This document shows positions 39,054 to 49,206 of a stretch of DNA of 64,000 nucleotides, piece by piece (the first letter of the stretch is position 1; each line of letters begins with the position of its first letter). The DNA comes from FEN-1219 sp963713355 (lineage in GTDB: Bacteria > Pseudomonadota > Gammaproteobacteria > Steroidobacterales > Rariloculaceae). The stretch is from positions 682,001-746,000 of the forward strand of contig CAVQLK010000011.1 in the NCBI GenBank assembly GCA_963713355.1. Reading direction: 5' to 3'. Made by a program: the position numbers and the translations under genes. The notes beneath the pieces are model-generated. The model ran no database searches, was not told the origin of the DNA, and saw nothing but the letters and a program-made list of their open reading frames with translations.

Positions 39054-42000
39054 TCAAGCCACCTCGATGGCGAGAACGTTCCGCTTCGCCGACAACCCGC
39101 GCAGCAGCGCGCTGTTGGCGACGAGCGCGGCGCCGCGCCGATGCGGATTCGCGCGAGTAGTGAACGACATCGCTTCGCCGTTCAGCACGACCGAGGTGAC
39201 GCCGCAGCCACTGCCCCGAACTCTGTAGTGCACTTCGATCGGATGGCCGAGGAGCGCGGTCTGCACACGCAATCCGTCGAGCTCCGGTGGAATGACCGGG
39301 TCAATGCTCACGGCGGCCGCTTCGCTGGAGAGCCCGAGGAAACGCCGCACGATCAGCCCGAGCGCGATCCCTGCGCCGCTCGAGTACACGCGCCAGCCGC
39401 CGTCGAGCTCGATCGTCGCCGCGCGCGACGCGCTCGTATTCGGCACTCGCCTGATAGCGGTCTTCGAACGCCGCATCGGAGCTCGAGTAGTAGCAGTTCG
39501 CCTGCCGCAGCGTCGCGCTCGGCACGATCGAGCGGATGCCGATCGGATTCGCCTGGCACAGCGCATGAAAGAAGCGCTGCGCATCGCCGACGTGCGCGAG
39601 CGCCTGCGCATATCGCAGATGCGCATGCATGTACATGAGCCCGATCTCGCGGCCGAAGAACGTCGCGCTCTCAGCGCGCTGAAAGAAACGCTGCGGGCCG
39701 CCGTGATACGGCATCGGTCGATCGAACAGACGCACGCCGTCCGGCCCCTGCAGATGCTCATCGATCAGATGCAGGTGCTCGCGCGCCTGCTCCGGCGTGA
39801 GCAGGTCCTCGAGCATCGCGTGGATCATCGCGAGCGAGCTGTACCGCACGCCCGTGGTGGCATCGCGCGGATGCAGCAGATAGCGCACGCGGCCGCGATC
39901 TTCGAACAGCGCATAGCCGGCGAGCACGCCATCGACGAACGAGCAACCGCTGGAAATCCCGCCGCACTGCCTCCGCCCAGGCTTCGAGAGGCGCGGCGTC
40001 GTCCGTCCGGCCGACGCTGCGTAGCGCACGCGCGAGCGTCGTCAGCGTCTGATGATGCAGCGTCACGGTCCAGGCGCTGCACATATGCTCGCGCATCGAC
40101 GGGATCGGCGGGCTGCAGCGCGTCGTTCCAGTCGCCGTGGCCGTAGGCGGCAAGCGCCGTGCCCGGAATGACGCGCTGCTCGATCAACGCAGAGCGCGCG
40201 CTCGGCATGCTGCCAGACAGTGGCCGGTGCTCCGGCGTCTCGCCGCGCGCATCGAAAAACGGCACGCGCTCGTCGAGGATGCGCGCATCGCCGGAAGCGA
40301 TGAGATACTGCGCGAGCGCCAGCAGCGGCCAGAACACGATGTCGCCGTGCGAATCGCCGGCGACGGATGTCGCGCTCGCGCTCGAAGAACATGAACCATT
40401 GCGGCCAGTCGCCGTCGGGATTCTGCTGCGCGCATGACGCGCAGCAGCAGATCGCGAATCGGCTGCACGCGACCCAGGGCGAGCAGCAGCTCCACCGGTC
40501 CCTGGCTGACATCGCGCGTGCCCCAGCCGCCGCCCGAGTATTGCTCGAGACCTCGCGGCGACAGGTAATGAATGAGCGCGTTGTGCGCGAACCACGGCAC
40601 GATGTCCGCGATACGTGAGAGCGGCGTCTGCAGTGAACTCGTGTCCGCGGCCGTCGCGGCCGATCTCGGAATGATGCGTTCACCGCTGCTCCGCACAGAT
40701 CGGCGGCGGGACGGCTCTCGGCGTAACAGCCGTCCCCGGATGCGAAACTCCACGACGCGCGCCGGCGCGGTGACGCACGCATAGATACGGCTGCTGACGC
40801 GAACGCCCGTCGATGAAAAGCAACTCGTCTCCACCGATACGATCGAATTGCGTGCCGGGCAGCGGGAGCGATGTGGAAGCTTCCGTTCGGGAAGCGGCTC
40901 GCCCACCTCAGAATCCGGCGCGGCCGTAACGACGATGTCAGAGCCTTCTTGCCGCCAGATCGCGCGGGCCCGGCGCGCTGCCGTCGTCGCCATTGAGCGC
41001 TACGTGATGCGCGATCAGGCACGGCGGTCGGTGCTCCAGCGGTAAATTCCACGGAGAGCGCCAGCTCCTGCGGTTCGCTGCGCGCTTCGGCACGCACAGA
41101 GATCTCTCCGGCATCGTGCCTATAAATCCAGCGACACGCGTCCGGCGACATTTCGAACCCCGAGGGCGTATCCAGCAGCTGCCACCCATTTGCGAGCTGA
41201 ACGAACACGCGTTGCCCGTGCGAGCGGAACAGGCTCACGTAGCTGTGCACGGTCGAAAGAAAGCGGTTGATGCTCACGTGACCCTGCGTGACCATCGAAT
41301 GAAACACGCCGCCCATCCACGCGGTGGAGGTCAACGCCGTTTCGTCCGGCGTGGGATGACGCCCTGTGCGCAGCAGATGCCCATGCGGCCGCTGCACGCG
41401 CAACTCTTTTGCTCGCAGAACGACGTGACGGTCTGCGCCGTGAAAGAAGGACAAGAGCGTCCCGCGGTCATCACGCTCTTCGTGCCGCCACGGCGCGGGG
41501 AATGTGATGCGCAGCGCGTCGTCGGTAAGGTCGTGTGCGTTGAGTAGCACTGCGGGGCTGAACAGCGTCGCGGCTTCGGTCTTCCGTCTCGATTTGGGTG
41601 GAGGTAAAGCTGGCTTCGCTTCGCGCAGGTCGAGGATCCGTTTCACCTCTTCGAGATCGACGTGGGACGTGGCCTCGGGATGATCGGCGAAGTATCCACC
41701 GAAGAAGCCACCCGATGCGCTTCCGCGCGGCTCGAGGCGGATCGGCGCATCGCGAATGACGACCATCGAGTGCTCGTGCTGGAGACGGCGGTTCGGCAAC
41801 TCCGCGGCCAAGCGCCCCGTAATCGTCCCCTCGCGATTTGCGAGCCCATGAAACTGCAATGCGTCCGTGGCGAAGGATGCGCCTATGCGCAACGAGCCGA
41901 CGATGCACCAGGGATGACGGCCATCCGCTGCCTGATTCTGCCGGGATGCCACCACGACACCCTGCGTCGGGTGCGTCAGCGGTGTGTGATCGAGGTATTG

Positions 42001-42471
42001 GCTCACGTAGAACTCGTTCATGCGCACGGCGCCGTACGGAGCAAGCGCCAAGTCGTGCGCATACGTGATATCGAGCACCTGAGCGTTGGAGGTGCCGTTG
42101 CTCAGCTGCACATGCCAGAACCACGCCGTCGCGCGCTTCGAGAGCACCAGCTCAAGCGAGTACTCGACCCCTAGCCACGACCCAGTGCCGGCGAAGCGGC
42201 CGTTCTGCGCACCCGGCTCGAAGCAGGTGGGACTCTGCGGGCCGAGGAGCGGTGTGCACTCAGCCGAGCCGCCGAGCCGGCGCAAGTACAAGTTGGTGGG
42301 CCCGCCTTCGAGCTCGTTGCCGACGAACAGCAGCAGCGAGATGCTCCCGCAGTCGAAGCGCCGCAGCGATCCGTTCGCGTTCGCTTCGGCGGCTAGCCCC
42401 AAGTGCCCGCTCAGGCGCACTCCAGTGAGATCTGCGGATGCATCGGTCATGACGAGTGTCCTCCGCTTCAA
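39054..42471 (-). pseudogene. GH94-type glycoside phosphorylase broken by many frameshifts
   Basis: On the minus strand a large carbohydrate-active protein of about 1,130 residues can be pieced together, but the frame changes at about 41030, 40980, 40445, 40370, 40105, 39950 and 39425, with at least one more between 40850 and 40640. The N-terminal 480 codons (from ATG 42471) are intact and match the beta-sandwich domain of cellobiose/cyclic-glucan phosphorylases. Later pieces carry GLEQYSGGGWGTRDVSQGP, the catalytic-Asp motif GHGDWNDAL, LLHPRDATTG and a good C-terminus ending VLAIEVA. Few in-frame stops interrupt the pieces themselves. As it stands it can only yield a truncated protein; the substrate is unknown. 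Confidence 0.75.
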
Positions 42472-42843
42472 TGAACTCTAACAGGCGCGCAAGAGGCCAG
42501 TACGATCAAGAGCGGAATGCGGATAGACCGGAAATCGGCTTTATGTCCGCGGATGAGCGGGGCGGCGCGGGGCGCGGGATCGGAGCACTCGACGGCCAGT
42601 CGCGGTAGGCGGTGTTCGCCGCCGTCGCGCGCGAACGGCGCGCCTTCGATTCGTGGCTTTCTCTACTGAATCTCGGCCCTCTCCCGCCGTTGCGCACGAG
42701 GTCGCGGCTCCGCCGGCCTGAAAACGCCGCGGAAGCCAAGGCACGAGCGGATCTAGAACAGCCGACCTGCTCGTGCTTCCGGCGTTAGGGAGCGATGATC
42801 ACTCGACGGGCGCGTCGAGGACGCAACTGCGTAGACGCCCGCG
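42472..42843. other. Intergenic interval without a recognisable gene
   Basis: About 370 bases between the GH94 pseudogene and the CMD-family gene, which both run on the minus strand. Short open frames on the minus strand are Arg/Ser/Ala rich and look like high-GC chance frames. I see no RNA gene or inverted repeat of note. Confidence 0.4.
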
Positions 42844-43224
42844 TCACTTCTTCTCGAGCTCGCCGAGCGCTTCTTTTGCGACGCGGAACGAGTCGACGGC
42901 ACTCGGCACGCCGCCGTAGATCGCGACTTGCAGCAGCACCTCGGGAGTCTCTTCCTTCGTGGCGCAGTTGCGGATCGCCCCCTTCACGTGAACCTTGAGC
43001 TCGTGCGGCCGGTTCAGCGTGCTCAGCATCGCGATGTTGAGCAAGCTGCGCGTCTTCTTCTCGAGGCCTTCGCGGCCCCATGCAGCGCCCCAGCAATACT
43101 CGGCCACGAGCTCCTGGAGCGGCATGTCGAAGTCGTCGGCAGTGGCGAGCGCCTTGTCGACGAACTCGGCGCCGATCACCGATTTTCGAATCGCGAGGCC
43201 TTTGTCGAAGAGTTCTTTGTTCAC
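42844..43224 (-). CDS. Carboxymuconolactone decarboxylase family protein
   Basis: A 126-residue protein of the PcaC/AhpD-like fold. FDKGLAIRKSVIGAEFVDKA, EYCWGAAWGREGLEKKTRSL and ATKEETPEVLLQVAIYGGVP match 4-carboxymuconolactone decarboxylase relatives. It lacks the CxxC of AhpD-type peroxidases, so a decarboxylase or lactonase-like role is likelier; no other beta-ketoadipate gene is nearby. An AGGTGA site precedes ATG 43224. Confidence 0.88.
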   Translation of the reverse strand: MNKELFDKGLAIRKSVIGAEFVDKALATADDFDMPLQELVAEYCWGAAWGREGLEKKTRSLLNIAMLSTLNRPHELKVHVKGAIRNCATKEETPEVLLQVAIYGGVPSAVDSFRVAKEALGELEKK

Positions 43225-43326
43225 CTGCTGTCACGCGTTAGAGTGTGCCGCGCTATTACGCATGAGCGAGGTGCCGATCGCACCGGAACTCTCGCGCGAC
43301 TGCCCAATGCCGTCCCTGGATCAAAG

Positions 43327-45024
43327 ATGCTGCCGTCCCCGGCCGAAACGCTTCAAATCGCCGCAGCATGCGACGAGTCCTACGCGATGCCGATGGCAAC
43401 CATGCTCGCGTCGGTCGCTGCGAATTTGCATCCCCTCCGTCGCGCCAACGTATACGTGCTCGAGAGCGAGTTGTCCGATGCAACAAAGCAGAAAATAGCC
43501 GGCGACCTGCCCACGGATCGGATCGACGTCCAGTGGATAAACGTGCTGGCAGGGCGGCTCGGTGAGCTGCGCGGCACGCTGCGAAGTTTCGACACCGTAT
43601 CCCTGGCGTCCTATTACCGCCTGCTATTGCCGGAATTACTTCCCAAAGAGATCCACAAGGTGATCTATCTCGACTGTGACCTCGTGGTGTTGCACGACTT
43701 GGGCGCGCTATGGGATCTGGATGTCCGTGCTACGTGTCTGCTGGCAGTGGGGGAGCTTGCCGCGCGTTCGAGATTCGTATCGTCCAGCGCCGGGATTCCG
43801 TTATATCGAGAGCTCGGTCTGCCGCCGGATCTGCCGTTCTTCAACTCCGGCGTGATGTCGATCAATCTCGAGCGGTGGCGGAAGCTCCTGGTGATGCAAC
43901 GCGCGATCAAGTACATCCGCGAGGCCGGAATGCGCCTGCGCTGGCATGACCAGGAAGCGCTGAACGCCGTCGTCGCGGGCGACTGGACTGCGCTCGATCC
44001 CCGGTGGAACGTAACCATGCACGTTTTTCGCGAGTCGCAGGATGCCGCGATCCAGGCTCTCAGTCGCTCCCCCTATATCGTTCACTACAATGCGGCGATC
44101 AAGCCGTGGCATCACGATTTTTCCTACGGTTTCGGCGAGACGTTCTATCGATATGTGGATGCCACCGCATGGCGAGGATGGCGGCCCGGCCGCCCCGTGC
44201 ATCCCACGATATCGCGATGGCGGGCGCGTCTGGTACGAGCAATGCGCAAGCGCCGGCAAGGTGCCCTCAGCCGCATGGACGCGAGCAAACGTGCGTTTCG
44301 CGGCTGGCTCGTGCTGCGCTGGCCGCGTGACTCCATCGAGATACCGGAAGCTGCCGGCGAGACGCGTGTGCTGATCGCGTGCGATTTCATGGATTCGTCG
44401 GTTTCGGCGTTGATCCGCCACTACTTGAGGTGTGGTGCCGACAGAGTTCTGGTTGCGACGGGTAGCTGCACGCCCGATGCGATCGAATCTCTCGGCCGTC
44501 CGCGGGAGCGCCTACACATTCTGCTCTCCGAGCGCAACATTCCGGCTTCGCAAAGGTTACGCCAGCTTCTGTATCGATATGGCGCTGGCCAGTGGTGCCT
44601 GCTCGTCGTGGGAAACGAATTCTTCATGAATCCGCTAGAGGTACCGGGTTCGTTGCGAGATCTTTGCACGCAAATGGATCGCGACGGCGCTGAGGCGTTA
44701 ACGTGTAATCTCATTGACGATCCGGTTGGAACCGACGCTCTCGATTGTTCCCGGGCGGATGTCGCGCTGTCCCCCGCGGGTCAGGCCCCCGAGCACGCGT
44801 TGATTCGCTCGCTACTGAGCGACTCGATCAGTGGGCGAAAATTCTCGGCGACGTTTCGTGTCGGAGTTGCCAATGAGCATTCGCTGGTTCTCGATTACAG
44901 ATCCAGAATCGGGCTGCTCAAATACCGGCCCGGAATGCTCATCGATCGCGACCTGTGCGGAGTGCAAGGCGCTCGGCTCGCCAAGATGGAGGGGGGAATG
45001 GTGCGAAAGAAGAGCGGCGGATAG
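43327..45024 (+). CDS. Two-domain glycosyltransferase: GT8 plus GT2-like
   Basis: A 565-residue cytoplasmic protein. Residues 1-270 are a GT8 retaining transferase: an early IAAACDESYAMPMATML, the metal site LDCDLVV (DCD 116-118), LPFFNSGVMSINLERWR and YIVHYNAAIKPWHH. Residues about 335-560 read like a second, GT2-related domain (VLIACDFMDSSVSALIRHYL, then NEFFMNPLEVPGS). The two parts are joined by a basic linker. The sugar and acceptor are unknown. It opens the glycan cluster and converges on the GMC oxidoreductase gene. The ATG has only a weak GGA site, so the start could be slightly different. Confidence 0.8.
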   Translation: MLPSPAETLQIAAACDESYAMPMATMLASVAANLHPLRRANVYVLESELSDATKQKIAGDLPTDRIDVQWINVLAGRLGELRGTLRSFDTVSLASYYRLLLPELLPKEIHKVIYLDCDLVVLHDLGALWDLDVRATCLLAVGELAARSRFVSSSAGIPLYRELGLPPDLPFFNSGVMSINLERWRKLLVMQRAIKYIREAGMRLRWHDQEALNAVVAGDWTALDPRWNVTMHVFRESQDAAIQALSRSPYIVHYNAAIKPWHHDFSYGFGETFYRYVDATAWRGWRPGRPVHPTISRWRARLVRAMRKRRQGALSRMDASKRAFRGWLVLRWPRDSIEIPEAAGETRVLIACDFMDSSVSALIRHYLRCGADRVLVATGSCTPDAIESLGRPRERLHILLSERNIPASQRLRQLLYRYGAGQWCLLVVGNEFFMNPLEVPGSLRDLCTQMDRDGAEALTCNLIDDPVGTDALDCSRADVALSPAGQAPEHALIRSLLSDSISGRKFSATFRVGVANEHSLVLDYRSRIGLLKYRPGMLIDRDLCGVQGARLAKMEGGMVRKKSGG

Positions 45025-45046
45025 CGGATTTGTCAGAGCTCGTCGC

Positions 45047-46663
45047 CTAAATCGGCGTATCCGCTCCTCTGAGCTTTCCCTTCAATTCATCCGCGAGGCG
45101 GACGGCGAGGGCTACGATGGTGAGCGTCGGATTCGCGAATCCGGAAGTCGGAAAGACCGAGCTGCCGGCAATGTAGAGATTCGCGCAGCCGTGAACACGG
45201 CAGGCCGCATCGACAACGCCCTGGCGGGGGTCGACGTGCATGCGCGTGGTGCCCATATGGTGCTTGCCGCCGGTCAAGCTGCGCGGCCAGCCGCCATCAT
45301 CCGTCGTGTGATCTTCAATCAGTGTTCCGAGCCGTAGGCGGCTGAATTCGGTGCGGATGACACTCATCAGGCGCGTCAGGCCGCGTCGATCCTCGGGGTT
45401 CAGGCGCCAGTCCACTTCCACGCGCGGCATGCCGAAATGATCCTTGCGCCGTCCCAGTGCAACTCGGCTGTCCCGATTGGGAGTAGATTCGAGCACCCCG
45501 CGCAAAGCGAGCTTGTTGTCGGGCTTGCGGCGTGCCGCCGATTTGCGCGCCAGCAATCGCCCGACGTCGCCGAGGCCGGCGGCGATGTTGAGCAGGTGGC
45601 GGCCGAGCTGCCGATCCGGTAGTTCGTGATGGCGCAGCACGTCCACGAGATGGACGAACGACCGTGCTCCGGGAGCGAAGTATTCCGGATTCGTTTTGTA
45701 GCGCGGCCGACGCACCAGGTATAGCGCGCCGCCGTTGAGGTTCTCCTCGCGCAGCACCTGCTCGGCCAGCGACAGGGCTGCGTTTGCCTTCTGTTCGATA
45801 CCGACGCGCGTGTAATCCTCGATGACGAACATGCTCTTGTCGAATCGCGCCAGCGCCGGTTCGTAGCAACCGAGCAGAAAATAAGGGTGATCCATGAAAA
45901 AACGCCCGACGAGATCATGCTGGTTGCCAATGCCCTGCGGCGCAATTCGGTTGGAGGCGAGCAGCAGGCGAGGGTTCTCGATGCCGCCGCATGCAAGCAC
46001 GTAATATCGAGCGCGCACGCTGAGCTGACGGCCGTTGAAAGTGCGCACTACGAGTCCGGCTACGTTGGCTGCGCGCTCGTCCACTTCGATCTCTGTGACG
46101 TTCGCATTGAAGTACACATCGATGTTTTCGGCGCGGGCGAGGGCGTCGCGATATACGACACCGAAATCGCTGGGGTGGCTGAACTGATAAATCTTTGTTT
46201 CCAGGAGCGAGCTCGGTACGTGCAGCGATTCGCTATCGGCATGGATCCAGGCCGAAGGCCGGTAATCGAAAGGTCCGAGATTGCAGAGACTTTGGGCGCG
46301 CCGATAGTAAGGCTCGAGCGTTTCACGGCCGAACGGCCAGCCCGTATAAGGCAAACCCTCGCGCGCTTCGAAATCGATGGCGTCAAGCGGCCGGCACTGC
46401 CCTCCCCAGCGAGTCGTCGATCCGCCGAACATGCGGAAGCGCGACTTGCCCGGCGAATAACTCGGTGTGCCGACGTTATCTCCAAGATAGAGAAATTGCG
46501 GACGATGCCTGAACACGAGGTCACCGCTTTCAAGCAGAGCGACCCGGCAGGACTGACCCGTCAGCTCCCTGGCAATCGAGATTCCCGCTGCGCCCGCGCC
46601 GACGACGCAGACATCGGCCTCGATTTTGGGGGAGTCGAGCCTGCGAACGTCATGCAACGCCAT
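45047..46663 (-). CDS. GMC-family FAD oxidoreductase
   Basis: A 538-residue flavoprotein. The FAD motif VVGAGAAGISIARE is at 20-33, RMFGGSTTRWGGQCRPL marks the FAD/substrate loop, and the catalytic His pair H468-H469 lies in GGKHHMGTTRM. The C-terminal GSSVFPTSGFANPTLTIVA is the GMC signature. It oxidises an alcohol, probably on a sugar or lipid, given that transferases flank it. It overlaps the upstream phosphatase-superfamily gene by 14 bases and belongs to the same (-) operon. Confidence 0.9.
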   Translation of the reverse strand: MALHDVRRLDSPKIEADVCVVGAGAAGISIARELTGQSCRVALLESGDLVFRHRPQFLYLGDNVGTPSYSPGKSRFRMFGGSTTRWGGQCRPLDAIDFEAREGLPYTGWPFGRETLEPYYRRAQSLCNLGPFDYRPSAWIHADSESLHVPSSLLETKIYQFSHPSDFGVVYRDALARAENIDVYFNANVTEIEVDERAANVAGLVVRTFNGRQLSVRARYYVLACGGIENPRLLLASNRIAPQGIGNQHDLVGRFFMDHPYFLLGCYEPALARFDKSMFVIEDYTRVGIEQKANAALSLAEQVLREENLNGGALYLVRRPRYKTNPEYFAPGARSFVHLVDVLRHHELPDRQLGRHLLNIAAGLGDVGRLLARKSAARRKPDNKLALRGVLESTPNRDSRVALGRRKDHFGMPRVEVDWRLNPEDRRGLTRLMSVIRTEFSRLRLGTLIEDHTTDDGGWPRSLTGGKHHMGTTRMHVDPRQGVVDAACRVHGCANLYIAGSSVFPTSGFANPTLTIVALAVRLADELKGKLRGADTPI

Positions 46664-48218
46664 TCCGTCGCTCCAGTTCAGCCGCGAGCGAATGTCCCTG
46701 CATATGGGCCGGCGGATCGACGCCCATCAGTTCGCAGACGGTTGGCGCCAGATCCAGTATGTGCGTGTTTTCGAGGATCCTGCCCGGTGCAATGTCTTCA
46801 CCGCACGCCAGCACGAATCCGTCCGGCCAGTGATTGCCGCTGCGTCCCTGCGGATGATGCCCGGGCGTCGGCCAATCGATTGCGCCGTAGCGCGGAGAAA
46901 CGATGCGGCGATGCTTGGCTGCTGGCTCCGTCGACCAGCGAATCATCAAGTCAGGCAGATGTTTGCGCATGTCGCCCGTTGGATAAAGCTCCGTGAGACG
47001 GGCGATGTCTTCGACCACTGGTGTGCCCGAATCCTCATCGACGAAAGTCTTCAGGCCTGCGGCGATTTCTGCGCAGAGCCGTTCGAATTCCTGGCCGGGT
47101 TCGACGATGCCGAGCGACTCGCGGCCGCGCAAGTTGATTCGAATGTAGCCATCCAGATCGCAGAACGCGGCAAATGCGCGGGTCCGGCTCCAGTCCGTGC
47201 CTCCGGTGCGCCAGAAAAGGGTAAGCCGATCCTGCACCGCGATAGGCAGGCGATTCTTGATCCAACTGCGTAGCTGAATCGGTAGCAACGCGCGCAGACG
47301 ATCCGTAATGCGCGGGCTAACCGCCGGTCCGCCCGATCCGTCGGCGCCAGCCAGGACGCGTGCAAGCATTTCGCGCAGGATGTCCGATCGCGACAGGTTG
47401 GCGCCCATCCCATGCAGCGAAAACACGATGGCGGTGGCATTGCCTCCCGCTGCGTTCATGAGCTCCCCGATGGCGGTGTCGCACGCGACGTAAATGTCCT
47501 TGATCGCATGCTCGAGTATCGCGCTCTGATCGGCGGTTGCCGGACCGGCCATGCTCGTGGCGTCCCAGAGTTGGTGACCGCCACGATGAGTGGCCGCGAA
47601 GCAGATCATGAACAGGTCCCAGGGCTCTTTCTGCATGAGGGCGACGCCGAGATCTCCCACCAGCCGGGTCGTCCGGGTGCATTGTTCACGCACCTGGAGC
47701 AGTCGCGACGCAGGCAGCAGATGGGCTTCTTCGTTGTCGAATGGCGGCTTGCCGAACTTTTCGAGCACCCAATGCATGAGCTCGGGTGGATGTGAAGCCG
47801 GCGGCTCCAGGATCTCATGCGTTGCCCAGCCGGAGATCTCGATGCCGTTGAAGCTTCCGGGGGCGTACGCGAGCGGAATGTCGACGGCTACGACTCTTTT
47901 GCCTGTCGCTGAGATATCGCGCCAGAAAGGCTGCAACGGCAGCCATTCCGGCGCGGGGCGCTCATGGCACATCAGCTCCGGGCGCCAGATGAGGTAGTGA
48001 TACATGCCGTGCTGCGATGGCCAGGTACTCGTGTAGAAGCTGGGCCACGGTGATCCGACGAGCCATTGGGCAGTGGATCTCATGCGGCCGAACGCGCCGC
48101 GATCACGCATGGCACGCAGGTTGGGCAGCGCGCCTTCCTCCATCCACTGCTCGAGCAGGGTGATCTCTGCGGCGTCCATGCCGATCGCTAGAACAGGCCT
48201 GCGTTGGCGCTGATTCAT
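46650..48218 (-). CDS. Alkaline-phosphatase-superfamily phosphodiesterase/nucleotide pyrophosphatase-like protein
   Basis: A 522-residue enzyme of the type I phosphodiesterase/nucleotide pyrophosphatase group. The first metal Asp is in AIGMDAAE (D15), the nucleophile loop reads SPWPSFYTSTWPSQHG, and the last metal site is GRSGNHWPDGFVLACG. The C-terminal LDLAPTVCELMGVDPP is typical of sulfatase/phosphodiesterase relatives. No signal peptide is evident. It may remove or transfer a phosphate or phospho-head-group during glycan assembly; this is inference from neighbours. Confidence 0.87.
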   Translation of the reverse strand: MNQRQRRPVLAIGMDAAEITLLEQWMEEGALPNLRAMRDRGAFGRMRSTAQWLVGSPWPSFYTSTWPSQHGMYHYLIWRPELMCHERPAPEWLPLQPFWRDISATGKRVVAVDIPLAYAPGSFNGIEISGWATHEILEPPASHPPELMHWVLEKFGKPPFDNEEAHLLPASRLLQVREQCTRTTRLVGDLGVALMQKEPWDLFMICFAATHRGGHQLWDATSMAGPATADQSAILEHAIKDIYVACDTAIGELMNAAGGNATAIVFSLHGMGANLSRSDILREMLARVLAGADGSGGPAVSPRITDRLRALLPIQLRSWIKNRLPIAVQDRLTLFWRTGGTDWSRTRAFAAFCDLDGYIRINLRGRESLGIVEPGQEFERLCAEIAAGLKTFVDEDSGTPVVEDIARLTELYPTGDMRKHLPDLMIRWSTEPAAKHRRIVSPRYGAIDWPTPGHHPQGRSGNHWPDGFVLACGEDIAPGRILENTHILDLAPTVCELMGVDPPAHMQGHSLAAELERRNGVA

Positions 48219-48237
48219 TCAGTGTTTCTCTTTGTGT

Positions 48238-49167
48238 TCAGGAATGTCGCGCCGCTTCGCAGCCCCTGCGAAATCCTGCGCACCAGCCGATCATCGCGTA
48301 TACGAGGATGGGCGACCACACTGTCATCGCGGCAAGCGAAATGGGATGCCAGCATGCGGCGCGCCATGCGATATAGCACAGTCGTTTGAGTGCCACCGCA
48401 GGGGCCATGAAGGCAAACCGGCCCCAGCGCCTGTACCTCGAATCGAGCTCGAGCGCATACGTTGCGCGGACGAAGCCGAACAGTTCCTGGTGCGTCCAGA
48501 GTTGCCCGAACGCTCTGCGACCGAAGTGACGCACGCGCATCGTTGGTTCGAACAGCATTCCGTCGGGCCATTTCGCGAGGGCAGCGTGACTGAACAGTAC
48601 ATCCTCTCCTGCGGGCAGCGTGACGCTGGGGAATCCACCCAACGACATGAAATCGGCGCGGGCAAGCGCGAGATTACAGCTTGGCAGTAGCCGCGCGGAG
48701 CCTCGCGGCCGGCCCGCAGCCAGGTCGGAAAATTGCATCAGGTTGTCGATCACGGCGACCGGGTGCCATGGCTCGCCGTGCAGTACGGCTCCACCCACGA
48801 CGCGTGCGCCCGATCGCAAGGACTCGATGGCGCTGGCCAGCCAATCGCTCTCAGCGCCGCAATCCGCGTCGATGAACACCAGGAGCTCCCCAGTCGAGCT
48901 CGCGGCGCCGAGGTTGCGCGCCGCACCCGGGAGCAGGGCAGTGGCACTGCGCACCACCCGGACGACGGGATACTGGCGGACAACGGCTGCAACGCGTTCA
49001 TCCGCAGCGGCGTCCACGACGATGACTTCAAACGCGTCGTCGAGTGTTTGCGTCACGACCGAGTCGAGACAGCGCGCCAGCGCACGGGCATGGTCGCGGC
49101 ACGGAATGATCACGGACGCCAGCGGAGGATCGTCCTTCATTTCGCCGCCGTATCTGAACGTTCTCAT
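48238..49167 (-). CDS. Glycosyltransferase family 2
   Basis: A 309-residue GT-A transferase with VIIPCRDHARALARCLDSV at the N-terminus, the metal-binding FIDADCG and an acceptor-loop GEDVLFSHAALAK. One or two membrane helices lie near the C-terminus (MTVWSPILVYAMIGW). The start could also be ATG 49140, which drops nine residues and gives the usual short lead into the first strand. It probably adds a sugar to a lipid-linked intermediate of the cluster. Confidence 0.88.
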   Translation of the reverse strand: MRTFRYGGEMKDDPPLASVIIPCRDHARALARCLDSVVTQTLDDAFEVIVVDAAADERVAAVVRQYPVVRVVRSATALLPGAARNLGAASSTGELLVFIDADCGAESDWLASAIESLRSGARVVGGAVLHGEPWHPVAVIDNLMQFSDLAAGRPRGSARLLPSCNLALARADFMSLGGFPSVTLPAGEDVLFSHAALAKWPDGMLFEPTMRVRHFGRRAFGQLWTHQELFGFVRATYALELDSRYRRWGRFAFMAPAVALKRLCYIAWRAACWHPISLAAMTVWSPILVYAMIGWCAGFRRGCEAARHS

Positions 49168-49206
49168 GAAGACTGGTGTTTGGTCGGTGCTGAGTCGGAC
49201 AGGGCC

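Noticed and set aside
42506..42744. Short minus-strand frames in the 42.5 kb gap
   Set aside because: Low-complexity Arg/Ser/Pro composition and no upstream ribosome site; they look like chance frames.
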